Shown: positions 39,616-48,063 of the stretch, in pieces
Position numbering within the stretch: the stretch's first letter is position 1
Layout: each line of letters starts with the position of its first letter
NCBI RefSeq assembly: GCF_014905555.1
Contig: NZ_BNGS01000013.1
Coordinates: 209,532-273,531 of the forward strand
Direction: 5' to 3'
Length of the DNA: 64,000 nt
Origin: Streptomyces sp. Y2F8-2
GTDB lineage: Bacteria; Actinomycetota; Actinomycetes; Streptomycetales; Streptomycetaceae
Notes under the pieces: model-generated
Database searches by the model: none
Told to the model about the DNA's origin: nothing
The model's input: only the letters and a program-made list of their open reading frames with translations
Translations under genes and position numbers: made by a program

Positions 39616-40698
39616 TCAGAAGTCGAACTGGTCGATGTTCTTGCTGTCGAACACGGTCGGCTTGCCGAGGTTGATCACGCCGTCCTTGCCGATGGTGTAC
39701 GTGGTGTCGCCGGCCTTGAAGGTCTCGCCCTCCTTTCCGGTGATCTGCCCGGACACCAGGGCGACCGCGGCGCGCGCGGCCAGGTCGCCGAGCTTGGCCG
39801 GGTCCCACAGCTCGAACGCCTCGACGGTGCCGTTCTTGACGTACTGGCGCATGTCGTTCGGGGTGCCGAGGCCGGTCAGCTTGACCTTGCCCTTGTACTT
39901 GGACCCCGACAGGTACTGGGCGGCCGCCTTGATCCCGACGGTGGTCGGGGAGATGATCCCCTTCAGGTTCGGGTACTGCTGGAGCAGGCCCTGGGTCTGC
40001 TGGAAGGACTGCTGGGCGTCGTCGTTGCCGTAGGCGATCTTGACGAGCTTGACGTCCTTGTACTTGGGGTCCTTCAGCTCGTCCTTCATGTAGCCGATCC
40101 AGGTGTTCTGGTTCGTCGCGGTCTGCGCGGCGGACAGGATCGCGATCTCGCCCTTGTAGCCGATCTGCTGGGCGAGCAGCTGCACCTCGGTGCGGCCCAG
40201 GTCCTCGGCGGAGGCCTGCGAGACGAAGGCGTTGCGGCAGTCGGGCTTGGTGTCGGAGTCGTAGGTGACGACCTTGATGCCGTTGCTCATGGCCTGCTTG
40301 AGCGCGGTGCACAGGGCGCCCGGGTCCTGCGCGGACACGGCCATCGCGTTGACCTGCTGCTGGGTGAGCGTGTTGACGTAGGAAACCTGGCCGCTGGTGT
40401 CGGTGGCGCTGGACGGGCCGACCTCCTTGTACTTCGAGCCCAGTTCCTCCAGGGCCTTCTTGCCGCCGTTGTCGGCGGAGGTGAAGTACGGGTTGTTGAC
40501 CTGCTTGGGCAGGAAGCCGACGGTCAGGCCCTTCTTGGTCGCGGCGTTCGGGTTCGCCTTGGCACCCGAGTCGGCGGGGGCGGCGCTCTCGCTCGCGACG
40601 TCCTTCTTGGTGGTGCCGCCGCAGGCGGTCGCGGCGAGCGCGAGGGAGGTGACGGCGGCGAGCGCCGCGCAGGTACGGTGGAGGGACGACTTGCGCAT
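39616..40698 (-). CDS. rhaS: Rhamnose ABC transporter, substrate-binding lipoprotein
   Basis: 360 residues. Signal peptide and lipobox ending ATAC with acylated Cys26. Type I periplasmic-binding fold for sugars: GLTVGFLPKQVNNPYF, SQASAEDLGRTEVQLLAQQIG, PNLKGIISPTTVGIKAAAQ, GLGTPNDMRQYVKNGTVEAFELWDPAKLG. This closely resembles RhaS of Rhizobium-type rhamnose importers. It delivers rhamnose to RhaP/RhaQ. A 174-base gap containing a GC-rich repeat separates it from rhaQ, so differential mRNA stability may raise binding-protein level. Confidence 0.93.
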   Translation of the reverse strand: MRKSSLHRTCAALAAVTSLALAATACGGTTKKDVASESAAPADSGAKANPNAATKKGLTVGFLPKQVNNPYFTSADNGGKKALEELGSKYKEVGPSSATDTSGQVSYVNTLTQQQVNAMAVSAQDPGALCTALKQAMSNGIKVVTYDSDTKPDCRNAFVSQASAEDLGRTEVQLLAQQIGYKGEIAILSAAQTATNQNTWIGYMKDELKDPKYKDVKLVKIAYGNDDAQQSFQQTQGLLQQYPNLKGIISPTTVGIKAAAQYLSGSKYKGKVKLTGLGTPNDMRQYVKNGTVEAFELWDPAKLGDLAARAAVALVSGQITGKEGETFKAGDTTYTIGKDGVINLGKPTVFDSKNIDQFDF

Positions 40699-40717
40699 GA
40701 CGGGTCCTTTTTACGCG

Positions 40718-40830
40718 GGTGAGTGGGAGCGCCCCAAAGGGGCGCGGGGCGGTATTGATATGCGGCTCCGCCGCGATGGGGTCCTCCCTGTTCGAGCGAA
40801 GCCGAGAACTTGGGGGAGCGATCAGCCACG
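40718..40830 (+). repeat. Intergenic repeat element, copy A
   Basis: About 113 bp between rhaQ and rhaS. Contains GCGCCCC-AAA-GGGGCGC (40729-40745), GCGGC-TCC-GCCGC (40762-40774), and a segment with TTCGAGCGAAGCCGAGAA. Copy B at 45889-46003 is the same sequence in reverse orientation with only a few differences. Elements of this composition are, from memory, frequent between Streptomyces genes. Confidence 0.85.
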
Positions 40831-40872
40831 GACGGCCGGCAGCTTTTTCGAACGGCCGATCGAGCGGAGCGC

Positions 40873-41847
40873 TTACGCGGCTCTGCGGCCCGCCCTCGCC
40901 ACCGATATCTGGCGCGCGACCCGGGGGCCGAGCACGGAGACGACGAGCAGGACGCCGGTGACGACGATCTGCGACTGCGCGGAGACGTTGACGAGACTCA
41001 TCACGTTCTGCAGGGCGCCCAGCAGGAACAGTCCCGCGATGGCGCCGCCGAGCGTGCCCTTGCCGCCGTCGAAGTCGATGCCGCCGAGCAGGACGGCCGC
41101 GACGACGGAGAGTTCGAGCCCGGTGGCGTTGTCGTAGCGGGCGCTGGCGTAGTGCAGCGCCCAGAAGACGCCGGTGAGGGAGGCCATGAAGCCGGTCGCC
41201 GTGAACAGGATCAGCTTGGCGCGCTTGACCCGGATGCCGGCGAACCGTGCCGCCTCCTCGCTGGCGCCGACGGCGAACAGCGAGCGGCCGAACGGGGTGG
41301 CGTGCAGGACCACCACGGCGATCGCGAGCAGCACCAGGAAGGGCAGGAACGCCTGCGGGAGGAAGCTGTCGCCGATGCGTCCGGCCGCGAAGTTCAGGTA
41401 CTGGGTCGGGAAGTCGGTCACCGCGTCGGAGCCGAGCACGATCTGTGCGATGCCCCGGTAGGCGGCGAGAGTGCCGATGGTGACGGCCAGGGAGGGCAGT
41501 CCGAGGCGGGTCACCAGCAGGCCGTTGACCAGCCCGCACACCACGCCGAGGAGGAGGCAGAGTGGGATGATCGTCTCGATCGCCATGCCGTCGTTCCACA
41601 GCTTGCCCATCACCGCGCCCGACAGCCCGGCCGTGGAGGCGACGGACAGGTCGATCTCACCCGCGACCACCAGCAGGGTCATGGGCAGCGCGATCAGCGC
41701 GATCGGCAGGGTGTTGCCGATCAGGAACGACAGGTTGAGGGCGTTGCCGAAGCCGTCGACGAAGCCGAACGACAGCAGCAGGAGGACGACGAGGAGGGCG
41801 CCGACGACCGTGTCCCAGCGGATCGCGCGCGTCAAGGAGTCAGGCAT
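40873..41847 (-). CDS. rhaQ: Rhamnose ABC transporter permease
   Basis: 324 residues, about nine or ten membrane helices, BPD_transp_2/ribose-type permease family (AGEIDLSVASTAGLSGAVMG, LPSLAVTIGTLAAYRGIAQIVLGS, VAAVLLGGIDFDGGKGTLGGAIAG). Pairs with RhaP to form the channel powered by RhaT. Its first codons overlap the end of rhaP by 8 bases. Confidence 0.92.
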   Translation of the reverse strand: MPDSLTRAIRWDTVVGALLVVLLLLSFGFVDGFGNALNLSFLIGNTLPIALIALPMTLLVVAGEIDLSVASTAGLSGAVMGKLWNDGMAIETIIPLCLLLGVVCGLVNGLLVTRLGLPSLAVTIGTLAAYRGIAQIVLGSDAVTDFPTQYLNFAAGRIGDSFLPQAFLPFLVLLAIAVVVLHATPFGRSLFAVGASEEAARFAGIRVKRAKLILFTATGFMASLTGVFWALHYASARYDNATGLELSVVAAVLLGGIDFDGGKGTLGGAIAGLFLLGALQNVMSLVNVSAQSQIVVTGVLLVVSVLGPRVARQISVARAGRRAA

Positions 41848-42895
41848 GGCGGGCGTTCTCCTTCTTCTGGGCCGTCTTCTTCAGGGCGGAGGCCACCCGC
41901 AGCGCGACGATCCGGTCGACCGCGATGGCGAGCAGGAGCAGGACGCCGTTGATGGCGAGCACCCAGACGGAGCTGACGCCGAGGGCGGGCAGCACGCTGT
42001 TGATGGAGGTCAGCAGCAGGGCGCCGAGGGCGGCGCCGTAGACGCTGCCGGAGCCGCCGGTGAAGACCACACCGCCGACCACGACCGCGCTGACGACGGT
42101 GAGTTCGTAGCCGTTGCCGGTGCCGGAGTCGACGTTGCCGAACCGGGCCAGGTACAGCGCGCCCGCGAGCCCGGCCAGGCCGCCGCAGAAGGTGTACGCG
42201 GTCAGGATCCGCTTGCGCACCGGGATGCCGGCGAGGCGGGCGGCCTCCGGGTTGGAGCCGAGCGCGTACAGCTCGCGTCCGCTGCCGAAGTGCTTGAGGT
42301 AGTACGCGGTCGCGACCAGGACGACCAGGGCGATGAGGGCCAACCAGGGGACGGCGGAGATGCCGCCGGACCCGAAGTCGACGAACCCGCCGGGCAGGTC
42401 GGCCGCCGTGATCTGCCGCGAGCCGACCCAGATCGAGTCGATGCCGCGGATGATGTAGAGGGTGCCGAGGGTGACGACGAGGGCGGGCACCTGACCGAGG
42501 CTGACGAGCAGCCCGTTGAGCAGACCGAAGCCGACCCCGAGCAGGATCGCCGACGCCACCCCCACGACGGGGTTGCCGCCGCCGTGCAGATACGTGCCGG
42601 CCGCGAAGGCGCTGATGCCGAGGGTGGAGCCGACCGACAGGTCGACGTTGCGGGTGATGACGACCAGGGACTGGCCGGTCGCGACCAGCACCAGGATGGT
42701 CGCGTTCAGCAGCAGGTCCTTGATGCCCTGCTCGGAGAGGAAGTCGCTGTTGCCGAGCTGGGTGACGATGATCATCACCAGGAAGACGACCAGGATGGCG
42801 AGTTCACGCATCTTGAACACGCGGTCGACCAGCCGGGTGCCGCTGGACTTCGGCATATCGGTCACGGGGGCCTCGTTGGGTGCGGTCACCGTCAT
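41840..42895 (-). CDS. rhaP: Rhamnose ABC transporter permease
   Basis: 351 residues of the same permease family (VVITRNVDLSVGSTLGISAF, VPALVVTLGTLYIIRGIDSI, VSAVVVGGVVFTGGSGSVYGAALGALL). The N-terminus is cytosolic and variable. ATG 42895 overlaps the rhaT stop as ATGA, so translation is coupled. An upstream extension in the same frame crosses rhaT and is rejected. Confidence 0.92.
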   Translation of the reverse strand: MTVTAPNEAPVTDMPKSSGTRLVDRVFKMRELAILVVFLVMIIVTQLGNSDFLSEQGIKDLLLNATILVLVATGQSLVVITRNVDLSVGSTLGISAFAAGTYLHGGGNPVVGVASAILLGVGFGLLNGLLVSLGQVPALVVTLGTLYIIRGIDSIWVGSRQITAADLPGGFVDFGSGGISAVPWLALIALVVLVATAYYLKHFGSGRELYALGSNPEAARLAGIPVRKRILTAYTFCGGLAGLAGALYLARFGNVDSGTGNGYELTVVSAVVVGGVVFTGGSGSVYGAALGALLLTSINSVLPALGVSSVWVLAINGVLLLLAIAVDRIVALRVASALKKTAQKKENARHA

Positions 42896-44409
42896 GCGGC
42901 GGCCCTCCCGGTGGCTGCGGCCATCACGGTTTCCTCGGTGGCTTCGGAGCGCGGGATCTCGGCGGTGAGCCGCCCCTCGTGCATCACGAGCACGCGGTCG
43001 GCCATGCCGAGGATCTCGGGCAGGTCGGAGGAGATCATCAGGACGGCCACGCCGTCCGCGGCCAGCTCGCTGAGCAGCCGGTGCACCTCGGCCTTCGTGC
43101 CGACGTCGATGCCGCGGGTCGGCTCGTCGACGATCAGTACCTTCGGGCCGGTGGCGAGCCACTTGGCGAGGACCACCTTCTGCTGGTTGCCGCCGGACAG
43201 CGTGGAGACGGCGTCCGCGATCCGGGCGTACTTCACCTGGAGCTTGACGGCCCAGTCGAGGGAGCGGCTGCGTTCGGCGCCGCGGTCCACGAGCCCGGCC
43301 TTCACGGTCGTGCGCAGACCGGTCAACCCGATGTTGCGTTCGATGGACATGTCCATCACCAGGCCCTGGGCGCGCCGGTCCTCGGGGACCAGGGCGAGCC
43401 CGGCGGCCATGGCGGTGGAGGGCGCGCCGTTGGTGAGGGTCCTGCCGTCGACCTCGACCTCGCCCGCGTCCCAGCGGTCGATGCCGAAGACGGCGCGCGC
43501 GACCTCGGTCCGGCCGGCGCCGACGAGCCCGGCGAGGCCGACGATCTCACCGCGCCGCACGTCGAACGACACGTCCGTGAAGACGCCTTCCCGGGTCAGC
43601 CGCCGTACGCTCAGCGCGACGTCGCCCGGTTCCACCTCCTGCTTGGGGTACAGCTCGTCGAGGTCGCGGCCGACCATGCGCCGGACGAGGTCGTCCTCGG
43701 TCATCCCCTCGAGCGGTTCGCTGGCGATCCAGGCGCCGTCGCGCAGGGTGGTCACCCGCTGGCAGATCTCGAAGATCTCCTCCAGCCGGTGGGAGATGAA
43801 CAGCACCGCCGCACCCTGCTCGCGCAGGGTGCGGACGACGCCGAAGAGCCGGGCCACCTCGCTGCCGGTGAGGGCCGCGGTCGGCTCGTCCATGATCAGG
43901 ACGCGGGCGTCGAAGGAGAGCGCCTTGGCGATCTCCACGATCTGCTGGTCCGCGATGGACAGGCCGCGCGCCGGGCGCTCGGGGTCGAGGTCGACGCCCA
44001 GGCGCCGCATCAGGGCCGCGGTGGCCGCGTTCGTGGCCTTGTGGTCGATCCGGCCGAGGGCCTTGCGGGGCTGGCGGCCCATGAAGATGTTCTCGGCGAT
44101 CGACAGATCGGGGAAGAGGGTCGGTTCCTGGTAGATCACGGCGATACCGGCGTCCCGGGCGTCGGCCGGGCCGTGGAAGACGGTCGGCTCACCGTCGAGC
44201 AGCACCTGACCGGCATCCGGTCGGTGCACACCGGCGAGCGTCTTGATGAGGGTCGACTTGCCCGCGCCGTTCTCGCCGGCGAGGGCGTGCACCTCGCCGG
44301 GGAACAGTTCCAGGGACACGTCTCTCAGGGCGCGCACCGCGCCGAAGGACTTGGAGATGTCCCTGAGCGCCAGCACCGGGGCCGGACCCGTGTCGGACGG
44401 GTGGGTCAT
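42892..44409 (-). CDS. rhaT: Rhamnose ABC transporter ATPase (two nucleotide-binding domains)
   Basis: 505 residues with tandem ABC domains as in all ribose/rhamnose-type importers. Domain 1 is intact: Walker A GENGAGKSTL (about 39-48), signature LSIADQQIVEIAKALS, Walker B VLIMDEPTAAL. Domain 2 has a degenerate Walker A (GLVGAGRTEVARA) but retains LSGGNQQKVVLAKWL and LIVDEPTRGID. Named as in Rhizobium; it is unrelated to the E. coli RhaT symporter. ATG 44409 follows GAGGAG. First gene of the minus-strand rhamnose arm. Confidence 0.94.
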   Translation of the reverse strand: MTHPSDTGPAPVLALRDISKSFGAVRALRDVSLELFPGEVHALAGENGAGKSTLIKTLAGVHRPDAGQVLLDGEPTVFHGPADARDAGIAVIYQEPTLFPDLSIAENIFMGRQPRKALGRIDHKATNAATAALMRRLGVDLDPERPARGLSIADQQIVEIAKALSFDARVLIMDEPTAALTGSEVARLFGVVRTLREQGAAVLFISHRLEEIFEICQRVTTLRDGAWIASEPLEGMTEDDLVRRMVGRDLDELYPKQEVEPGDVALSVRRLTREGVFTDVSFDVRRGEIVGLAGLVGAGRTEVARAVFGIDRWDAGEVEVDGRTLTNGAPSTAMAAGLALVPEDRRAQGLVMDMSIERNIGLTGLRTTVKAGLVDRGAERSRSLDWAVKLQVKYARIADAVSTLSGGNQQKVVLAKWLATGPKVLIVDEPTRGIDVGTKAEVHRLLSELAADGVAVLMISSDLPEILGMADRVLVMHEGRLTAEIPRSEATEETVMAAATGRAAA

Positions 44410-44452
44410 GGGGGCTCCTCGACGACGCCGGCGGGTTGTCCTCACCGCGTCG

Positions 44453-44464
44453 TGAAAGGTTTCA
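44453..44464. promoter_or_regulatory. LacI-type operator for the transport arm
   Basis: TGAAA-GG-TTTCA, perfect 5-bp arms. It lies just downstream of the predicted start site (about 44472) of the rhaT promoter, a blocking position. It shares the TGAA...TTCA frame with 44618-44629. Confidence 0.75.
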
Positions 44465-44478
44465 ACCTGGTTGCCGGG

Positions 44479-44508
44479 ACGTTAGGCGGGCCAGCCATGT
44501 CACGTCAA
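44479..44508 (-). promoter_or_regulatory. Promoter of rhaTPQSM
   Basis: Minus strand -35 TTGACG (44508-44503) and -10 TAACGT (44484-44479) with an 18-bp spacer, good vegetative-type match. The leader to ATG 44409 is about 60 bases. Confidence 0.7.
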
Positions 44509-44518
44509 TGGGGTCGCC

Positions 44519-44533
44519 TCGAAAAAATTTCGA
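44519..44533. promoter_or_regulatory. AT-rich palindrome between the divergent rhamnose promoters
   Basis: TCGAAA-AAA-TTTCGA, 6-bp arms. Strikingly A+T-rich for this genome. It lies just upstream of the rhaT -35 and about 50 bp upstream of the rhaI -35, so it could be an activator site or a third repressor site. Confidence 0.45.
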
Positions 44534-44581
44534 AAGCCCAAGGCACGACGTGGCCACGGGAAGATCGATCCGCCACAGACC

Positions 44582-44610
44582 TTGACACCCCAGGTGGGGG
44601 CTCTTAGCTT
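44582..44610 (+). promoter_or_regulatory. Promoter of rhaI
   Basis: -35 TTGACA (44582-44587), 17-bp spacer, -10 TAGCTT (44605-44610). The expected start is about 44617, directly before the operator. Confidence 0.75.
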
Positions 44611-44617
44611 CCCATCC

Positions 44618-44629
44618 TGAATCGTTTCA
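44618..44629. promoter_or_regulatory. LacI-type operator for the catabolic arm
   Basis: TGAATCGTTTCA, a near-palindrome (TGAA-N4-TTCA) of the same kind as 44453-44464, placed at +1 of the rhaI promoter. The mirror-image placement at both promoters supports a single repressor. Confidence 0.75.
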
Positions 44630-44676
44630 CGCCGGTGTCCTCCACCGATGCCCACCGATGCCACAGGAGCCCCCAA

Positions 44677-45837
44677 GTGACCGAGCTCGCCGCAGTGAAG
44701 GCCGCTCTGAAGTCCCAGGCCGTCGAGACGCCGTCATGGGCGTACGGGAACTCGGGCACGCGCTTCAAGGTGTTCGCGCAAGCCGGGGTCCCCCGCGATC
44801 CGCGGGAGAAGCTGGAGGACGCGGCGAAGGTCCACGAGTTCACGGGCGTCGCGCCGACCGTGGCGCTGCACATCCCGTGGGACAAGGTGGACGACTACGC
44901 GGCGCTGGCCAAGTACGCGCAGGAGCGCGGCGTGAGGCTCGGCGCGATCAACTCCAACACCTTCCAGGACGACGACTACAAGCTGGGCAGCATCTGCCAT
45001 CCGGACGCGGCGGTGCGGCGCAAGGCCGTCGACCATCTGCTGGAGTGCGTCGACATCATGGACGCCACCGGGTCGAGGGACCTGAAGCTGTGGTTCGCGG
45101 ACGGGACGAACTACCCCGGGCAGGACGACATCCGTGAGCGGCAGGACCGGCTCGCGGAGGGCCTCGCCGAGGTGTACGAGCGGCTGGGCGAGGGGCAGCG
45201 GATGCTGCTGGAGTACAAGTTCTTCGAGCCTGCCTTCTATACGACGGACGTGCCGGACTGGGGGACGGCGTACGCGCACTGCCTGAAGCTGGGGCCGAAG
45301 GCGCAGGTCGTGGTGGACACGGGGCATCACGCACCGGGCACCAACATCGAGTTCATCGTGGCGACGCTGCTGCGGGAGGGCAAGCTCGGCGGGTTCGACT
45401 TCAACTCGCGGTTCTACGCCGACGACGACCTGATGGTCGGGGCAGCGGATCCGTTCCAGCTGTTCCGGATCATGTACGAGGTGGTGCGCGGGGGCGGGTT
45501 CACCTCCGAGGTCGCCTTCATGCTCGACCAGTGCCACAACATCGAGGCCAAGATCCCGGCGATCATCCGCTCGGTGATGAACGTCCAGGAGGCCACGGCC
45601 AAGGCGCTGCTGGTGGACCGGGACGCGCTGGCTGCTGCGCAGCGGGCGGGGGATGTGCTGGGCGCCAACGCGGTGCTCATGGACGCGTACAACACGGACG
45701 TTCGTCCGCTGCTGGCGGAGGTGCGGGAGGAGATGGGGCTGGACCCCGACCCCATGGGGGCGTACGCCCGGTCCGGATGGGCTCAGAAGATCGTTGAGGA
45801 GCGCGTGGGCGGTCAGCAGGCAGGTTGGGGAGCGTAG
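44677..45837 (+). CDS. rhaI: L-rhamnose isomerase
   Basis: 386 residues of the RhaI (Pseudomonas/Bacillus) type, a TIM-barrel metal isomerase converting L-rhamnose to L-rhamnulose. Conserved: PSWAYGNSGTRFKVF near the start, GAINSNTFQDDDYKLGS, MLLEYKFFEPAFY (metal Glu), VVDTGHHAPGTNIE, and FDFNSRFYADDDLMVG with metal-binding Asp residues. GTG 44677 follows AGGAG. First gene of the plus-strand catabolic arm. Confidence 0.95.
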   Translation: MTELAAVKAALKSQAVETPSWAYGNSGTRFKVFAQAGVPRDPREKLEDAAKVHEFTGVAPTVALHIPWDKVDDYAALAKYAQERGVRLGAINSNTFQDDDYKLGSICHPDAAVRRKAVDHLLECVDIMDATGSRDLKLWFADGTNYPGQDDIRERQDRLAEGLAEVYERLGEGQRMLLEYKFFEPAFYTTDVPDWGTAYAHCLKLGPKAQVVVDTGHHAPGTNIEFIVATLLREGKLGGFDFNSRFYADDDLMVGAADPFQLFRIMYEVVRGGGFTSEVAFMLDQCHNIEAKIPAIIRSVMNVQEATAKALLVDRDALAAAQRAGDVLGANAVLMDAYNTDVRPLLAEVREEMGLDPDPMGAYARSGWAQKIVEERVGGQQAGWGA

Positions 45838-45888
45838 GCGCTGCGCTGCGTCTGCCGGGTAAGGCCGTTCGCAGACTGCGGGCGGGAT

Positions 45889-46003
45889 GTGGCTGGTCAC
45901 TCCCCCAAGTTCTCGGCTTCGCTCGAACAGGGGGACCCCCATCGCGGCGGAGCCGCACATCGATACAGACCCGCGCCCCTTTGGGGCGCGCTCCACTCAC
46001 CCC
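45889..46003 (-). repeat. Intergenic repeat element, copy B (inverted relative to copy A)
   Basis: Reverse-oriented copy of the element at 40718-40830, located between rhaI and rhaEW, again as hairpin-forming sequence within an operon gap. The copies lie 5 kb apart and enclose rhaQ, rhaP, rhaT and rhaI. Confidence 0.85.
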
Positions 46004-46023
46004 TCGTCTATGAAGGACTGGAC

Positions 46024-48063
46024 ATGTCTCTCCATCCCGAAGCCGCCGCTCTCCTCGCCCGTTCCCATCGGCTGGGCTCAGATCCCCGTAACACCAACTA
46101 CGCCGGCGGCAACGCCTCCGCCAAAGGCACCGGCACCGATCCCGTGACCGCGGGTGATGTCGAGCTGATGTGGGTCAAGGGGTCCGGGGGTGATCTCGGG
46201 ACCCTGAGCGAGGACGGGCTGGCCGTGCTGCGGCTCGACCGGCTGCGGGCCCTCGTCGGCGTCTACCCCGGTGTGGAGCGCGAGGACGAGATGGTCGCCG
46301 CGTTCGACTACTGTCTGCACGGCAAGGGCGGGGCCGCCCCCTCCATCGACACCGCCATGCACGGTCTCGTCGACGCGCCCCACGTCGACCACCTCCACCC
46401 CGACTCCGGGATCGCGCTCGCCTGCGCGGCCGACGGGGAGAAGCTGACCGCCGAGTGCTTCGGCGACACCGTGGTGTGGGTGCCGTGGCGGCGGCCCGGG
46501 TTCCAGCTCGGGCTGGACATCGCCGCGATCAAGGAGGCCAACCCGCAGGCGATCGGCTGCATCCTGGGCGGGCACGGCATCACCGCCTGGGGAGCCACCT
46601 CGCAGGAGTGCGAGCGCAACTCGCTGCACATCATCCGCACCGCCGAGGCCTTCCTCGCCGAGCGGGGCAGGCCCGAGCCGTTCGGGCCCGTGATCGAGGG
46701 GTACGAGGCCCTGCCCGGGGCCGAGCGCCGGGAACGGGCCGCGGCCCTCGCTCCGCACATCCGGGCGATCGCCTCCCAGGACAAGCCGCAGGTCGGGCAC
46801 TTCACCGACTCCGAGGTCGTCCTCGACTTCGTGGCGCGGGCGGAGCACCTTCGGCTCGCCGCCCTCGGCACCTCCTGCCCGGATCATTTCCTGCGCACCA
46901 AGGTCCGTCCGCTGGTCCTCGACCTGCCGCCGACGGCGCCGCTGGAGGAGGCCGTCGCCCGGCTGAAGGAACTGCACGCCGCCTACCGCGAGGAGTACGC
47001 CGCCTACTACGAGAGGCATGCTCTGCCCGACTCCCCCGCCATGCGGGGGGCCGACCCGGCGATCGTGCTCGTGCCCGGCGTCGGCATGTTCTCCTTCGGC
47101 AAGGACAAGCAGACCGCCCGCGTGGCCGGCGAGTTCTACGTCAACGCGATCAACGTGATGCGCGGGGCCGAGGCCGTGTCGACGTACGCGCCGATCGAGG
47201 AGTCCGAGAAGTTCCGCATCGAGTACTGGGCGCTGGAGGAGGCCAAGCTCCAGCGGATGCCGAAGCCCAAGCCGCTCGCCACACGGGTGGCGCTGGTGAC
47301 CGGGGCCGGCAGCGGCATCGGCAAGGCGATCGCCGGGCGGCTGGTGGCCGAGGGCGCCTGCGTCGTCGTCGCCGACCTCGACGCCGAGAACGCCGCCGCC
47401 GTGGCCGAGGAGCTGGGCGGGCCGGACAAGGCCGTCGCCGTGACGGTCGACGTCACCTCCGAGGAGCAGATCGTGGACGCCTTCAAGGCCGCCGTGCTGG
47501 CCTTCGGCGGCGTCGACCTCGTGGTCAACAACGCCGGCATCTCCCTCTCCAAGCCGCTGCTGGAGACCTCCGCGAAGGACTGGGACCTCCAGCACGACAT
47601 CATGGCCCGCGGCTCCTTCCTCGTCTCCCGCGAGGCCGCCCGCGTGATGATCGCCCAGCAGCTGGGCGGCGACATCGTCTACATCGCCTCCAAGAACGCC
47701 GTCTTCGCCGGGCCCGACAACATCGCCTACTCCGCGACCAAGGCCGACCAGGCGCACCAGGTGCGGCTGCTGGCCGCCGAGCTGGGTGAGCACGGCATCC
47801 GCGTGAACGGGGTCAACCCGGACGGGGTGGTACGGGGGTCCGGGATCTTCGCGGGCGGCTGGGGCGCGCAGCGCGCGGCCGTGTACGGGGTGCCGGAGGA
47901 GAAGCTCGGCGAGTTCTACGCCCAGCGGACCATCCTCAAGCGGGAGGTGCTGCCGGAGCACGTCGCGAACGCCGTGTTCGCGCTGACGGGCGGGGACCTC
48001 ACCCACACCACGGGACTGCACATCCCGGTCGACGCCGGCGTCGCGGCCGCCTTCCTGCGGTGA
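46024..48063 (+). CDS. rhaEW: Bifunctional rhamnulose-1-phosphate aldolase / lactaldehyde dehydrogenase
   Basis: 679 residues. N-terminal class II aldolase domain (about 20-400): TNYAGGNASAKGTG, LMWVKGSGGDLG, HVDHLHPDSGIA (zinc His residues) and GGHGITAWG. C-terminal SDR domain (about 425-679): TGAGSGIG, NNAGIS, active-site YSATK. The two-domain order matches RhaEW of Bacillus and Chloroflexus, where the aldolase makes DHAP and L-lactaldehyde and the SDR oxidises the latter to L-lactate with NAD. Start ATG 46024 follows GAAGGACTGGAC. The neighbouring lutABC genes support lactate as product. Confidence 0.94.
   Translation: MSLHPEAAALLARSHRLGSDPRNTNYAGGNASAKGTGTDPVTAGDVELMWVKGSGGDLGTLSEDGLAVLRLDRLRALVGVYPGVEREDEMVAAFDYCLHGKGGAAPSIDTAMHGLVDAPHVDHLHPDSGIALACAADGEKLTAECFGDTVVWVPWRRPGFQLGLDIAAIKEANPQAIGCILGGHGITAWGATSQECERNSLHIIRTAEAFLAERGRPEPFGPVIEGYEALPGAERRERAAALAPHIRAIASQDKPQVGHFTDSEVVLDFVARAEHLRLAALGTSCPDHFLRTKVRPLVLDLPPTAPLEEAVARLKELHAAYREEYAAYYERHALPDSPAMRGADPAIVLVPGVGMFSFGKDKQTARVAGEFYVNAINVMRGAEAVSTYAPIEESEKFRIEYWALEEAKLQRMPKPKPLATRVALVTGAGSGIGKAIAGRLVAEGACVVVADLDAENAAAVAEELGGPDKAVAVTVDVTSEEQIVDAFKAAVLAFGGVDLVVNNAGISLSKPLLETSAKDWDLQHDIMARGSFLVSREAARVMIAQQLGGDIVYIASKNAVFAGPDNIAYSATKADQAHQVRLLAAELGEHGIRVNGVNPDGVVRGSGIFAGGWGAQRAAVYGVPEEKLGEFYAQRTILKREVLPEHVANAVFALTGGDLTHTTGLHIPVDAGVAAAFLR

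Noticed and set aside
39563..41599. Minus-strand frame of 678 codons across rhaS and rhaQ
   Set aside because: Arg/Pro-rich out-of-frame translation of two genes with clear family identity; it also crosses the intergenic repeat.
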